64,000 nucleotides of DNA from Virgibacillus natechei. GTDB lineage: Bacteria > Bacillota > Bacilli > Bacillales > Amphibacillaceae. Below the pieces are notes generated by a model, which was given only the letters and a program-made list of their open reading frames with translations, did no database searches and was not told the DNA's origin. This document shows, one piece after another, positions 1 to 10,805 of the stretch. How positions within the stretch are numbered: the stretch's first letter is position 1; the number at the start of each line of letters is the position of its first letter. Location: contig NZ_CP110224.1 of the NCBI RefSeq assembly GCF_026013645.1, forward strand, positions 3,286,001 to 3,350,000, in the 5' to 3' direction. Both the position numbers and the translations under genes were made by a program.

Positions 1-307
1 TGGAAAAATGCCCGGAATGCAGAACGACTAGTCCCATTCCATTCCATACGCGTGCTTTTACTTTTTCCGCAATCTCATCCTTTACTTCATCATGTGCTTT
101 ATGCCCCCACCATACAAGGACATCGGTTTCTTCTAAAACTTTATCCGTTAAACCATGATCCAGCTCATCCAGCGTTGCAGTCGTGAGGTCATGCCCTTCT
201 TCCTTTAAAAATGCCGCAATTGCACCATGGATGCCTTCTGGGTAATTCTCTGCTACAACTGAATTGGTTTTTTCATGGCGGTTTTCATTCCAGACGGTTA
301 TTTTCAT
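1..307 (-). CDS. ThuA-like trehalose-utilization family protein, N-terminal part (partial)
   Basis: The reading frame starts at an ATG at 307, preceded by AGGAGCG, and runs off the left edge of the window, so only about the first 102 residues are seen. It begins [14 protein letters not shown] and contains [13 protein letters not shown] and VVLHSGHFS, a pattern known from the ThuA/PF06283 family (class I glutamine amidotransferase-like fold, linked to trehalose or other sugar catabolism). It lies immediately downstream of the alpha-glucosidase gene on the same strand, so co-transcription with the sugar genes is likely. The catalytic role of ThuA proteins is not well settled, so no reaction is assigned. 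Confidence 0.8.
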   Translation of the reverse strand, partial: MKITVWNENRHEKTNSVVAENYPEGIHGAIAAFLKEEGHDLTTATLDELDHGLTDKVLEETDVLVWWGHKAHDEVKDEIAEKVKARVWNGMGLVVLHSGHFS

Positions 308-335
308 GATAAACGCTCCTTTTTCGTTTAAGCGG

Positions 336-2009
336 TTAATCTACTGTATAAACTCTAGCTTCATAAGGTTTTAATAGAATTTCGTTACTAGCTCTTTCTG
401 AATCAACTTCATAATTGCTTAAAATCACTTCCGAGGATTTACTTTGGGAAATATCAGGAAAGATGAACGATGTCTCTTCAGCAAAAAGGTTCGCGATCAC
501 AATTACCTTTTCATTATCCAGCGTTCTTGTATACGCAAAAATTTTATCATGGTCTTCTAAAATAAGTTCATAGTCTCCATATACGAGGACGGCGTTTTCT
601 TTTCTAAGCTTAATCATTCGCTTGTAATAGTTGTAAATAGAATCAGGATCGTTCAATGATTGTTCCACATTAATTTCTTTAAAGTTAGGGTTTACTTTCA
701 ACCATGGGGTATCGCTAGTCGTAAATCCTGCGTTTTCATCATGGTTCCACTGCATCGGGGTTCTAGAATTATCCCGGCCATTTTTCCAGATGACCTCCAT
801 GATTTCCTGATGCGGCTTGCCTTCTTCGCGTTCATTATTATACAAATTCTTGATGGAAACGTCATTGTAATCATCAATCGAATCAAACTGTACATTCGTC
901 ATCCCAATTTCCTGCCCTTGGTAAATAAACGGTGTCCCTTGCATGAGAAAATACATCGTCGCAAGGCATTTCGCCGACTCCACTCTCCATACTTCATCAT
1001 TTCCCCATGTTGATACCGAACGGGGCTGATCATGATTTTCCAAAAATAACGCGTTCCAACCAACACCATCCAACCCTTTTTGCCATTTCGTCAATGTTTG
1101 CTTCAATGCATGGATGTCCAGTCCTCCAGTTGTACTATTTCCCCAGAGATCCAAATGCTCGAATTGAAAAATCATATTGAATGTCCCATTCGCCTCGCCA
1201 ACCCAATCCTCTGCTTCCTCGACATCGACGCCATTCGCTTCACCAACAGTCATAATGTCATAATGATCAAAGGTTTCATGCTTTAATTCTTGTAAAAATT
1301 GCTGGATACCAGGTCGATTCATATGCCCATTAAATGATGGTACATATTTTTTATTATCCGGGTTAGGCAAGTCAGGATATCCGTTCTCTTTTTTTATATG
1401 GGAGATAGCATCAACGCGGAAGCCATCGATTCCTTTATCCAACCACCAGTTGACCATTTCATACAAATCGTTTCTAACTGCTGGATTTTCCCAATTTAGA
1501 TCAGGTTGTTTGCGTGAAAAGACGTGCATGTAATATTCGTTCGTTTTAGCATCATATTCCCAAGCTGAGCCACCAAAAATGGACTCCCAATTATTCGGCT
1601 CCTTGCCGTCTTTTTTTCCTTCTTGCCAAAGATAATAATCTCTGTATGGATTGCCCTTTGAAGAACGTGACTCTATAAACCAAGGATGTTCATCAGACGT
1701 ATGGTTGATGACTAGATCCATAATGAGTTTCATTCCACGAGTGTGGACTTCTTCTAGCAATTGATCAAAATCCTCCATGGTGCCAAATTCATCCATGATC
1801 CCCTTATAGTCGCTTATATCATATCCGTTGTCATCATTTGGTGAAGAGTAAATTGGACTTACCCACACAACATCGACTCCCAAATTTTTCAAATAATCCA
1901 ACTTGGAAATTATTCCTTGGATGTCACCAATCCCATCCCCATTAGAGTCCATAAAACTCCGTGGGTAGATTTGATAGGCTATTGCTTCCTTCCACCATAT
2001 TTTATTCAT
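336..2009 (-). CDS. malL: GH13 alpha-glucosidase (MalL family, probably exo-alpha-1,4)
   Basis: Cytoplasmic glycoside hydrolase family 13 enzyme of 557 residues that releases glucose from the non-reducing end of imported maltodextrins. Visible GH13 regions: DLVINHT (about 98-104), [10 protein letters not shown] with the nucleophile Asp200, VGEAN with the acid/base Glu, and ENHDQPR with the third Asp. The residue after the nucleophile is Ala201. In this family Ala there is associated with alpha-1,4 and Val with alpha-1,6 (oligo-1,6-glucosidase) specificity, so alpha-1,4 is predicted. The ATG at 2009 is chosen because AAGGAGGG lies 8 bases upstream; an ATG eight codons earlier has no such site. 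It sits with mdxEFG and a LacI regulator, as in the Bacillus mdx locus. Confidence 0.92.
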   Translation of the reverse strand: MNKIWWKEAIAYQIYPRSFMDSNGDGIGDIQGIISKLDYLKNLGVDVVWVSPIYSSPNDDNGYDISDYKGIMDEFGTMEDFDQLLEEVHTRGMKLIMDLVINHTSDEHPWFIESRSSKGNPYRDYYLWQEGKKDGKEPNNWESIFGGSAWEYDAKTNEYYMHVFSRKQPDLNWENPAVRNDLYEMVNWWLDKGIDGFRVDAISHIKKENGYPDLPNPDNKKYVPSFNGHMNRPGIQQFLQELKHETFDHYDIMTVGEANGVDVEEAEDWVGEANGTFNMIFQFEHLDLWGNSTTGGLDIHALKQTLTKWQKGLDGVGWNALFLENHDQPRSVSTWGNDEVWRVESAKCLATMYFLMQGTPFIYQGQEIGMTNVQFDSIDDYNDVSIKNLYNNEREEGKPHQEIMEVIWKNGRDNSRTPMQWNHDENAGFTTSDTPWLKVNPNFKEINVEQSLNDPDSIYNYYKRMIKLRKENAVLVYGDYELILEDHDKIFAYTRTLDNEKVIVIANLFAEETSFIFPDISQSKSSEVILSNYEVDSERASNEILLKPYEARVYTVD

Positions 2010-2082
2010 AATTGCCCTCCTTACACTATTCATTGCTGTTTTTTTGTTTTAATTTTACCTAAACGATAGACCTAGAAAGGAT

Positions 2083-2096
2083 CTAAACGCTTGTTT
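2083..2096. promoter_or_regulatory. LacI-type operator (putative MdxR or CcpA site)
   Basis: On the minus strand this reads AAACAAGCGTTTAG, an imperfect palindrome around a central CG as in LacI-family operators. It lies just downstream of the putative -10 box of the alpha-glucosidase promoter, a position that would block transcription. Similar sequences occur at 7022-7037, 7119-7132 and 7211-7224. Assignment to the local regulator rather than CcpA is inference. Confidence 0.5.
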
Positions 2097-2109
2097 CTAT
2101 GAAAAAGAG

Positions 2110-2137
2110 ATTATAATCCCGCTTCTTGAAAAACCAA
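2110..2137 (-). promoter_or_regulatory. Sigma-A-like promoter of the alpha-glucosidase gene
   Basis: On the minus strand a TTGGTT -35 (2132-2137) is followed after 16 bases by a perfect TATAAT -10 (2110-2115). This suggests the alpha-glucosidase is not only transcribed by read-through from the regulator gene. Confidence 0.6.
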
Positions 2138-2177
2138 CTTATAATTACACATTATTATCAGTAATATATTTTATGTT

Positions 2178-3197
2178 TCAATTTTTCTTACCCACAGAGT
2201 CACGATAGACAATATTATGTGGAATAATTATCCGTTTCGCCGGTTCGTCTTCATTTACCGTTTTTTCAATTAACGCTTTTGCTGATTGCGCACCTAATTC
2301 ATAAATCTTAATATCTACTGTTGTTAATGATGGCTGTGTAATTTCTGATAGATAGACATTATTAAAACTAACCAATGAAATATCCCGGGGAACATTGTAC
2401 GCGAGTTCCTCTAACATACTTAACACACCAAGACCGATCAGATCATCACTAACAACTATTCCAGTTGGTGGGCTCTCTAATAAAAATAAACGTTCAACCG
2501 CCCCGCGTCCACCCGATTCTAAAAATTCTGTATGAATCTTATATTCTTCGGAATTTTTGAGGTTCGCATCCGTTAATGCTGCTTCATAACCAGCTTCACG
2601 GTCTATTGTTACGAATAAATCATTTGCTCCACCAATAAAGGCAATTTTTTCGTGACCTTGTTCAATCAAGCTATTTGTAATGTCTTTCCCCGCCTGGTAG
2701 TTGTCATTATCGACGTGTGTAATCTCATTGGTATATTCATATGGCTTTCCTACAATGACAAAGGGAAAATTCTGCTTATGTAAAAATTCCGTAACCCGAT
2801 CATCTACTCGGGAGTAGAGCAGAATGACGCCATCTATATAGCTACCATGCACCATTCGTTGTACCTCTTCAAAAATCTCCTTCTCCGATTCACCAGTAGA
2901 CAAAAACATTGAATAATGCATTTTATGAATAACCGAGCTGATACCTCGTAATACTTCTGGAAAAAAGGGATTTTGCAAGGCCTTATCTGCTGGAGAAGGT
3001 ATGATAACACCTATGGACTTTGTTGATTTGGCAACCAGATTTCTTGCATTAACATTAGGATGATAACCCATTTCCTTCATTATCTTTCGCACTTTTTTCT
3101 TCGTTTCAGCACCTATTCTTGGATTATCTGCAATTACTCTGGATACAGTAGAAGGTGATACACCACTCTTTTTGGCTACATCTTTAATAGTTACTAT
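2178..3197 (-). CDS. mdxR: LacI family maltodextrin regulator, apparent ATA start
   Basis: Transcription repressor of 339-340 residues: N-terminal LacI helix-turn-helix (VTIKDVAKKSGVSPSTVSRV) followed by a periplasmic-binding-protein-like effector domain. Position in the maltodextrin locus suggests it controls mdxEFG, the neopullulanase and the alpha-glucosidase. The helix-turn-helix is complete and in frame, but no ATG, GTG or TTG exists between the upstream in-frame stop and a GTG at 3092 that would cut off the DNA-binding domain. Where homologues have Met-Val-Thr-Ile the codons are ATA GTA ACT ATT, with AAAGGGGG eight bases upstream. Start 3197 (ATA) is therefore chosen, either a rare start, an ATG-to-ATA mutation or a sequence error. 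Confidence 0.8.
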   Translation of the reverse strand: MVTIKDVAKKSGVSPSTVSRVIADNPRIGAETKKKVRKIMKEMGYHPNVNARNLVAKSTKSIGVIIPSPADKALQNPFFPEVLRGISSVIHKMHYSMFLSTGESEKEIFEEVQRMVHGSYIDGVILLYSRVDDRVTEFLHKQNFPFVIVGKPYEYTNEITHVDNDNYQAGKDITNSLIEQGHEKIAFIGGANDLFVTIDREAGYEAALTDANLKNSEEYKIHTEFLESGGRGAVERLFLLESPPTGIVVSDDLIGLGVLSMLEELAYNVPRDISLVSFNNVYLSEITQPSLTTVDIKIYELGAQSAKALIEKTVNEDEPAKRIIIPHNIVYRDSVGKKN

Positions 3198-3441
3198 TTT
3201 TAAATCCCCCTTTTTACGCTTGATTTATTTTTGAATGCTATAATAATTCCAGTCTAATTTCTTCATTTATCATAACATCATGCTATGCTCATCTCAGTTC
3301 AATCACTTATATTATATTTCCTAAGAAAAGTTTCTCCCCTATTTAGAATAGGGGAGGCCAACTGATAAGATTACAGCCATTACAGCTGGCCACCTTAGAT
3401 AAATATGTTTCTCCTATTCCCGTCTAAAAGGTACATTTTAT
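3198..3441. other. Intergenic region between mdxG and mdxR
   Basis: No gene is seen. It holds the regulator's ribosome binding site, an AT-rich promoter-like stretch near 3230-3310 without a convincing -35/-10 pair, a strong hairpin at 3334-3356 and a second imperfect hairpin at about 3356-3391 (GGCCAACTG pairing with CAGCTGGCC). Confidence 0.5.
3334..3356 (-). terminator. Strong hairpin after mdxG (probable terminator)
   Basis: CTCCCCTATT pairs perfectly with AATAGGGGAG around a three-base loop. On the minus strand it is followed by AAACTTTTC, a weak U tract, so termination after mdxG may be incomplete. Confidence 0.5.
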
Positions 3442-4290
3442 TTATCCTTTTGTTGCGCCCGATGTCAAACCTGATATCAAATAACGCTGTAACAATAGGA
3501 ATACAAGTGCAATCGGGATCGCAATCAGAATAGATCCTGCGGCAAAACGCGTGAAATTGGTGGAAAACTGGTCATTTATAAAATTAAACAGACCCAGTGC
3601 CAATGTGAAATTTTCCGGACTGCTTAACACGATACGTGGCAAAAGAAAGTCCATAAATGGTGCCATGAAATTAAATAAAGCAACAACAGCTAAAATTGGT
3701 TTCGCCAGTGGCAACATAATGCTCCAAAACACTCGTAAGTGACCTGCACCATCAATTTTTGCTGACTCATCCAGTTCTTTTGGAATCGTATCGAAATAAC
3801 CTTTCACAAGCCATGCATTAAATGGTATCTGTCCCCCAAGATAAATGAGCAAAAGTCCCCACAACGAATCTGTTAGACCGATTGTATTTAAAAGAATATA
3901 AAGGGCAACCATCCCCATTAATGCTGGAAACATTTGCAAAAGCAAGAACATATATAATCCATACTTCCGACCGACAAATTTGTATCTCGAAAATGCATAA
4001 GCTATAAGCGAAGTTATAACAACCGATCCTAACGCATTTAGTGAAGCAACAAGCATACTATTTTTATACCAGATTAAGTAATCGCTGTCAGGACTGGTGA
4101 AAAGCCATTTATAGTGTTCTAATGTCGGGTTTTCAGGAAATAAATCCGTAACAAGCATGTTCGTTCCAGGATTTAAGCTCATCATGATTGTCCAGAATAA
4201 AGGATACCCAATAATAATGAACATGAAAAGAATAAACAGATATATGAACGTCACTTCAATATTTGATTTGGTTTTAGGTTTCATAGCCAT
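3442..4290 (-). CDS. mdxG: Maltodextrin ABC transporter permease (MalG-like)
   Basis: Integral membrane subunit of 282 residues with about six hydrophobic segments. It carries the EAA loop that contacts the ATPase (IPKELDESAKIDGAGHLR, about residues 180-197), characteristic of MalG/MdxG permeases, and ends in the family's usual LTSGATKG. Its first base is shared with the end of mdxF, showing tight translational coupling. It works with mdxF and the lipoprotein mdxE to import maltodextrins. No ATPase gene is present, as in Bacillus where the shared ATPase MsmX energizes several importers (family knowledge). Confidence 0.93.
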   Translation of the reverse strand: MAMKPKTKSNIEVTFIYLFILFMFIIIGYPLFWTIMMSLNPGTNMLVTDLFPENPTLEHYKWLFTSPDSDYLIWYKNSMLVASLNALGSVVITSLIAYAFSRYKFVGRKYGLYMFLLLQMFPALMGMVALYILLNTIGLTDSLWGLLLIYLGGQIPFNAWLVKGYFDTIPKELDESAKIDGAGHLRVFWSIMLPLAKPILAVVALFNFMAPFMDFLLPRIVLSSPENFTLALGLFNFINDQFSTNFTRFAAGSILIAIPIALVFLLLQRYLISGLTSGATKG

Positions 4291-5591
4291 TAGTAACGTT
4301 CCTCCTCTTTAAATGCTGCCGTTTTCCTGAATTGGAAGAAAGCAAAAATGGAAATAACCAATCCCATGATTATGGTGATGGCAGCAGCCATATTATAGTT
4401 GTTTGTTTCAAATGTTAACTTGTAGACCCATGAAATCAGAATATCGGTCCCGCCGGCGTTTTGTCCACGAACCGCCGGATTCCCTTCGTTAAACAAGTAT
4501 ATAATATTGAAGTTATTAAAGTTTTGTGCGTACTGCATAATCAATAGTGGTGCTGTTGCAAAAAGCAAGTGTGGCATCGTAATATGTTGAAACTTTTGCC
4601 AACGTGTCCCACCATCAACATCTGCCGCTTCATACATATCCTGCGGCACGCTTTGCAGAACTCCAGTAAATAATGCAAAAACAAACGGAAATCCCAACCA
4701 TGTCTGAATCATAATCAAGGCTGTCTTTGCCCAAAAAGGGTCAGATAACCAGGGGATCATAATATTTAAATGGGAAAGGAGATCACGATTAATGGCTCCG
4801 AAAGTAGGATTAAACAAAGCAGAAAATATAAGAATGGAAACAAACGCCGGTATAGCCCACGGCAAAATCAACACCGTGCGAATCGATCGTTTGAATTTAA
4901 TCCGTTTGTCGTTTACAAGCAAAGCCAGGAACAATCCTAGAACAATTTGTAGCGATGTCGCAATAACAGTCCAGACAATCGTCCATGTGAATACACTAAA
5001 AAATGTATCTTTCCATATATCTATTGTGACTAGCGACTTAAAGTTATCAAAACCTACCCAACTCAATAGATTCCTTGGCGGTGAATTGTATTGATTATAA
5101 TCCGTAAATGCCAAAGCTAACATAAATAATAACGGTAAAACGACAATAAACACTAACATAACAAGCCCCGGTAGAATCATATAGTACGGAAAACCACGGC
5201 TGTAGAAATCTGCAATGCCTTGCAGTAAAGTTGGCTTTGACTTGCCTTGTTCACGAGCAATCGCATCGCCTCTTGCATCTTTAATATTAAAAATATAGAT
5301 CGCAATTCCAAAGATCAGAACAATCAGGGAAATAAGACCCTGTAGCAGTAATTGGACTGAGTGATGTTCTTGCGGTACGGTACCAAGTGTAACTATTCCC
5401 CAAAGTCCAATATCAATATAATCCCATGTTGTGACCAAAAAAGAAACGGACAGGATTAGAAATATAAATCCTTTTAATATACGCCGATTATAAAATTGAC
5501 CCAATCCTGGAAACAGAACCGATAGCAATGTAGCTATATTCCGGGGTTGGGTGAGGCCGCCTTTTTTGTGGCGTTTCTTCTTTTGGGCCAT
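4290..5591 (-). CDS. mdxF: Maltodextrin ABC transporter permease (MalF-like)
   Basis: Membrane permease of 433 residues, about the length of Bacillus MdxF. The basic N-terminus is followed by a segment with FPGLGQFYNRR and several membrane helices, then the MalF permease domain with EAA loop VPQDMYEAADVDGGTRW. The ATG is preceded by TTTAGGAGGAGACGCTT, a strong ribosome binding site. It is the first permease after mdxE and forms the channel heterodimer with mdxG. Confidence 0.93.
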   Translation of the reverse strand: MAQKKKRHKKGGLTQPRNIATLLSVLFPGLGQFYNRRILKGFIFLILSVSFLVTTWDYIDIGLWGIVTLGTVPQEHHSVQLLLQGLISLIVLIFGIAIYIFNIKDARGDAIAREQGKSKPTLLQGIADFYSRGFPYYMILPGLVMLVFIVVLPLLFMLALAFTDYNQYNSPPRNLLSWVGFDNFKSLVTIDIWKDTFFSVFTWTIVWTVIATSLQIVLGLFLALLVNDKRIKFKRSIRTVLILPWAIPAFVSILIFSALFNPTFGAINRDLLSHLNIMIPWLSDPFWAKTALIMIQTWLGFPFVFALFTGVLQSVPQDMYEAADVDGGTRWQKFQHITMPHLLFATAPLLIMQYAQNFNNFNIIYLFNEGNPAVRGQNAGGTDILISWVYKLTFETNNYNMAAAITIIMGLVISIFAFFQFRKTAAFKEEERY

Positions 5592-5661
5592 AAGCGTCTC
5601 CTCCTAAACAATACGTTCTATAAGTTATTGTAGCCAACAGTATGTTCTAACAGTTTTGTTT

Positions 5662-5698
5662 AATCGGTATAGGAAGGTGACCCCTCCATATACCGATT
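5662..5698 (-). promoter_or_regulatory. Intercistronic stem-loop between mdxE and mdxF
   Basis: AATCGGTAT (5662-5670) pairs with ATACCGATT (5690-5698), with further imperfect pairing inside. On the minus strand it follows the mdxE stop codon and lacks a U tract. Such a structure after a binding-protein gene typically protects the upstream message or damps downstream expression (inference). Confidence 0.5.
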
Positions 5699-5715
5699 AC
5701 TGTTATTTCCTACTA

Positions 5716-6990
5716 TTATTGATTTGCCCCGGATGCCTCGATTTGATCGTGGATCGTCTGTACAGTTTCTGTCAATACTTCATCCACCGTTTCCCCCCTG
5801 GATATAAAATCCAGTGCATCGTTAATCGGATCCCATATTTGCTGCACGGCCGGATCACTTGGCATTGGTTCGCCATATTCAGTTTGTTCAGCAAATGCAG
5901 AGAAAATTTCGTCATCCGCAATGACAGGGTCTTCCAAAGCATCATCGCGCGGTGGCATTTCACCCGCGACATCATAATAATGCATGCTATTTTCTTTGTT
6001 AGTAATAAACGCCATCAAGTCCTGCGCCCACTCTTTATTTTCCGAGTAGTAAGACATCATGTATGATTTTACCCCTACAAAAGAATTCGGGTGTTCCCCA
6101 TTATCGAGGACAGGCATCGGAACAGCTCCTAAATCGTCCCCCAACGCTTCTGCAAAGTCACGAACCATCCATGGGCCATTCAGCACCGTGGAAACTTTCC
6201 CTTCTTGAAAAAGGCCATTCATGATATCTGGCGTCAGATCTTGCGGGATATAGCCATCTTCATACCAAGACTGAACAAGTTCCCCACCTTCTACCGCTCC
6301 TTCGTTGTCAAGACCGATATCGGAAATGTCATAGTTTCCATCCTCGTTGGCAAATACATATGATCCATATCCAGCAAAAAACGGGTACACATAATAGAAA
6401 TTATCGGCTTCCATTAAAAATCCAAATTCATCATTACTAGCATTTGTATCACTTTCGGCAATGTTCATGATATCTTCCATGGATTCTGGTTCACTGTCAA
6501 CTAATGATTTATTGTAAAACATAGTATAGGTTTCAATAACAGCAGGGTAGCCCCAATATTCTCCTTCATAAGTAACAGCCTCAAGCGACGTATCCGTATA
6601 TTCCGATTCCACGTCATCTAAATCAATTGGGTCAACCAATCCGCGTATCACCAAATCACCGATCCGGTCATGTGGTTGAAAAATAACGTCTGGGCCATTA
6701 CCTGCTGGCCCTTCAACATCAAGACTCTCAATTTGATCTAGCATATCGATAGGTGTAAGTTCAACATCAATTCCTGTTTCTTCCGTATATTTATCCGTGA
6801 TTTCTTCAACAGCCTGTTCTTGATTTTCTTCGGCATTCACCCATAGTTTGAGTGCGTCAGGTTTTTCCGGCATTTCTCCGGTATTTTCACCTGCTTGTTC
6901 CTCAGATTGATCTGCTTCATCGGGGCCACATGCTACAAGCAAACCGCCTAAAAACAGAACAATAATAAACATCCAAATCCACTTTTTCAT
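5716..6990 (-). CDS. mdxE: Maltodextrin-binding lipoprotein (MalE-like)
   Basis: Extracellular solute-binding lipoprotein of 424 residues. The signal peptide MKKWIWMFIIVLFLGG is followed by lipobox LLVAC with the lipidated Cys21 and an acidic linker. The body is a family 1 sugar-binding protein with LKLWVNAEE, PAVIETYTMFYNKSLV and NGPWMVRDFAEALG. The ATG at 6990 is chosen over one at 7104 because GGGAGGT lies close upstream and the lipoprotein signal starts there. It delivers maltodextrin to mdxFG. A promoter and a LacI-type operator lie directly upstream. Confidence 0.94.
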   Translation of the reverse strand: MKKWIWMFIIVLFLGGLLVACGPDEADQSEEQAGENTGEMPEKPDALKLWVNAEENQEQAVEEITDKYTEETGIDVELTPIDMLDQIESLDVEGPAGNGPDVIFQPHDRIGDLVIRGLVDPIDLDDVESEYTDTSLEAVTYEGEYWGYPAVIETYTMFYNKSLVDSEPESMEDIMNIAESDTNASNDEFGFLMEADNFYYVYPFFAGYGSYVFANEDGNYDISDIGLDNEGAVEGGELVQSWYEDGYIPQDLTPDIMNGLFQEGKVSTVLNGPWMVRDFAEALGDDLGAVPMPVLDNGEHPNSFVGVKSYMMSYYSENKEWAQDLMAFITNKENSMHYYDVAGEMPPRDDALEDPVIADDEIFSAFAEQTEYGEPMPSDPAVQQIWDPINDALDFISRGETVDEVLTETVQTIHDQIEASGANQ

Positions 6991-7021
6991 GTCATTAACC
7001 TCCCATTTTAAATAAAATCTG

Positions 7022-7037
7022 TGAAAACGTTTGCGCA
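7022..7037. promoter_or_regulatory. LacI-type operator upstream of mdxE
   Basis: TGAAAACGTTTGCGCA, a near-palindrome around CG and close to the MalR/cre consensus. It lies between the mdxE -10 box and its start codon, where a bound repressor would block transcription. Confidence 0.6.
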
Positions 7038-7051
7038 TAACGTTATACTTG

Positions 7052-7079
7052 ATTATACACTGTTTAAAAATATTCGCAA
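7052..7079 (-). promoter_or_regulatory. mdxEFG promoter
   Basis: On the minus strand TTGCGA (-35, 7074-7079) and TATAAT (-10, 7052-7057) are separated by 16 bases, directly upstream of a LacI-type operator. Confidence 0.65.
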
Positions 7080-7118
7080 CCTTGAATTTAATTTTTATAA
7101 ACATTTATTTATCAGTTT

Positions 7119-7132
7119 ATAAAACGCTTACA
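7119..7132. promoter_or_regulatory. cre/LacI-like site in the divergent control region
   Basis: ATAAAACGCTTACA matches 12 of 14 positions of the cre pattern TGWNANCGNTNWCA. It lies between the two divergent promoters and may bind CcpA or the local regulator. Confidence 0.4.
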
Positions 7133-7163
7133 ATATTTTTATATAAATGGTACAATAAAAATA

Positions 7164-7191
7164 TTAGTATTAATTAGGACTTCTTTATAAT
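7164..7191 (+). promoter_or_regulatory. Neopullulanase promoter
   Basis: TTAGTA (7164-7169) and TATAAT (7186-7191) with a 16-base spacer, about 50 bases before the neopullulanase start. The -35 is weak. Confidence 0.5.
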
Positions 7192-7198
7192 TTAATAG

Positions 7199-9010
<1,812 letters not shown>

Positions 9011-9105
9011 CCAACAAATTACTTGCAGACACAATAAACTAACAGCCACAACTAACCGTGAATCTTTCTTAAAGGCATCACGCAAATAACAGGCACTTCC
9101 AGAAA

Positions 9106-9157
9106 AATTCCCCCTCAGAGAGTTCATTCAATCTGAGAGGGAATTCTCTTCTTTTTT
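9106..9157. terminator. Terminator between convergent neopullulanase and mtlD
   Basis: A 14-bp stem with one mismatch (AATTCCCCCTCAGA with TCTGAGAGGGAATT) is followed by CTCTTCTTTTTT on the plus strand. On the minus strand the exit sequence is AATTTTTCT, so it can serve both convergent units. Confidence 0.85.
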
Positions 9158-9187
9158 AGTTGTGTCCATAATGTTCTCCTGAAATCA

Positions 9188-10348
9188 CTACCTACGCCAT
9201 TCGCCAATCCTATCCACTTCCTCCAACACAGCACCAATCAACGTACTACCAGCTGCCAATCCCGAAACCGACTGCAGCACCTTTTCAACGCCATCTTCCT
9301 GAATCATTTGCTGCAATTCAACCGCTTCTGCGTCCTGCTCGTTCCCAAACTGCAACGCGGCTGCGATTGTTTTGGCAAGGTAAGTTGGCTTCTTCCCTGT
9401 TACTTCCATATAAGCGCTGGCTGGACGAATGAGGCGGTCACGCGGTCCAAGCTTGCGAATTGGGCCTCGTCCAACTCTGGTTACTTCGTCTGAAATATAA
9501 GGGTTCATAAATCGGTTCATGATGGTGTTAATATACGTTTGATGTTCTTCTCGATCAAAATGATACGTTTGAATAAGTGCTTCTCCTGACTCGGATAATG
9601 CACCTTTGATGATTTCCTGCACCTGAGGCTCATCCATTGCGTCTGCAATTGTCTCGCATCCCATATAGTGTCCGATATACGCTACTGCCGAATGGCCTGT
9701 ATTGACCGTGAATAATTTTCGCTCAATATAAGGTGTTAAGTCCTGAACATAGGTGATGCCCTCAATCGCTGGGGTTTGGCCTTTGATGCCTATTTCCTCC
9801 ACTAACCATTCATAATACGGCTCAACAGATACTTCCAGCAGATCATCATTAACCTGGTTCGGAACGATTCGATCAACTGCTGCATTTGGGAAGCCAATCA
9901 ATGCATCGCATGACGCTTGCTCATCTGATGCAAGATGCTCGTAGACCTTTTCCTTTAAAATCGAACTTCCCCCTATCATGTTCTCGCAAGCAATAATATT
10001 TAATGGCTGCTTATTTGATTTCACGCGTTCCCGCAAGCCTTCTGCTATTAGTTCTGCGATCACAGGTAAAATATTCGGGCCAACAGCTGTTGTCAGTATT
10101 GCAGCATTTTTAATAGCTTCCACAACGCTAGCGGCATCCGTAACGCTGTTAATTCCTGAAACATGTTGCACATTGTGTTTCTCACTATTTTCAGAAGCCA
10201 AAATAACGTTGTACTGCTTATTTTCGTTTAAAGCTTGAATAACTTCCGCATTCACATCTATAAATGTTGTATGATAATTTGCCTGGTGAAGCAGGGAACC
10301 GATAAAACCACGACCGATATTCCCTGCACCAAAATGTACTGCCTCCAT
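9188..10348 (-). CDS. mtlD: Mannitol-1-phosphate 5-dehydrogenase
   Basis: Cytoplasmic NAD-dependent enzyme of 386 residues that converts mannitol-1-phosphate to fructose-6-phosphate. The N-terminal nucleotide-binding motif FGAGNIGRGFIG (residues 6-17) is typical of MtlD, and IGFPNAAVDRIVP and LFTVNTGHSAVAYIGHY match the family. It is the last gene of the mannitol operon, abutting mtlF with no spacer (mtlF stop at 10349-10351), so translation is coupled. Confidence 0.95.
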   Translation of the reverse strand: MEAVHFGAGNIGRGFIGSLLHQANYHTTFIDVNAEVIQALNENKQYNVILASENSEKHNVQHVSGINSVTDAASVVEAIKNAAILTTAVGPNILPVIAELIAEGLRERVKSNKQPLNIIACENMIGGSSILKEKVYEHLASDEQASCDALIGFPNAAVDRIVPNQVNDDLLEVSVEPYYEWLVEEIGIKGQTPAIEGITYVQDLTPYIERKLFTVNTGHSAVAYIGHYMGCETIADAMDEPQVQEIIKGALSESGEALIQTYHFDREEHQTYINTIMNRFMNPYISDEVTRVGRGPIRKLGPRDRLIRPASAYMEVTGKKPTYLAKTIAAALQFGNEQDAEAVELQQMIQEDGVEKVLQSVSGLAAGSTLIGAVLEEVDRIGEWRR

Positions 10349-10789
10349 TTAGCTCACCTCATCAAACAAACGTATAATTTCCTCTTTTGATTGTGCTCCA
10401 ACGATTTTTTCGATGTTCTCCTCTTCCGAACATACGATAGCAATTTTTGATAGGACTTCTAAATGTTCGTCCCCTTTACCAGCAATGCCGATAAGCACTT
10501 TTACGATATTTCCATCACCAAAATCGACGCCTTCTGGTACGGTCACGATAGAAAGTCCCGTTTCCAGAACAGCCACCTTCGCGTCTTCCGTTCCGTGTGG
10601 GATGGCAACATTATTCCCCATAAATGTAGACGTCACTTCTTCTCTTTCTAGCATTTTCCCTACATAGGATTCTTCCACATACCCGTTATCAACTAGGATT
10701 TCGCCCGTGTAACGAATCGCTTCCTCTTTCTCAGCTAGTGTTGATACGTTTAGATGGATATTGTCTTTACTTAAAATTTCTTTTGTCAT
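10349..10789 (-). CDS. mtlF: Mannitol-specific PTS enzyme IIA
   Basis: Phosphocarrier of 146 residues passing phosphate from HPr to the EIIB domain of MtlA. The active histidine is His65 in NNVAIPHGTEDAK. A GTG at 10801 lies almost on top of the ribosome binding site; the ATG at 10789, 11 bases after AAGGAG, gives a protein of the usual size and is preferred. It lies 16 bases downstream of mtlR and directly upstream of mtlD. Confidence 0.93.
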   Translation of the reverse strand: MTKEILSKDNIHLNVSTLAEKEEAIRYTGEILVDNGYVEESYVGKMLEREEVTSTFMGNNVAIPHGTEDAKVAVLETGLSIVTVPEGVDFGDGNIVKVLIGIAGKGDEHLEVLSKIAIVCSEEENIEKIVGAQSKEEIIRLFDEVS

Positions 10790-10805
10790 AACTTGATGCA
10801 CTCCT

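Noticed and set aside
2178..3092. Start of the LacI regulator at GTG 3092
   Set aside because: It would remove the intact helix-turn-helix that is in frame directly upstream.
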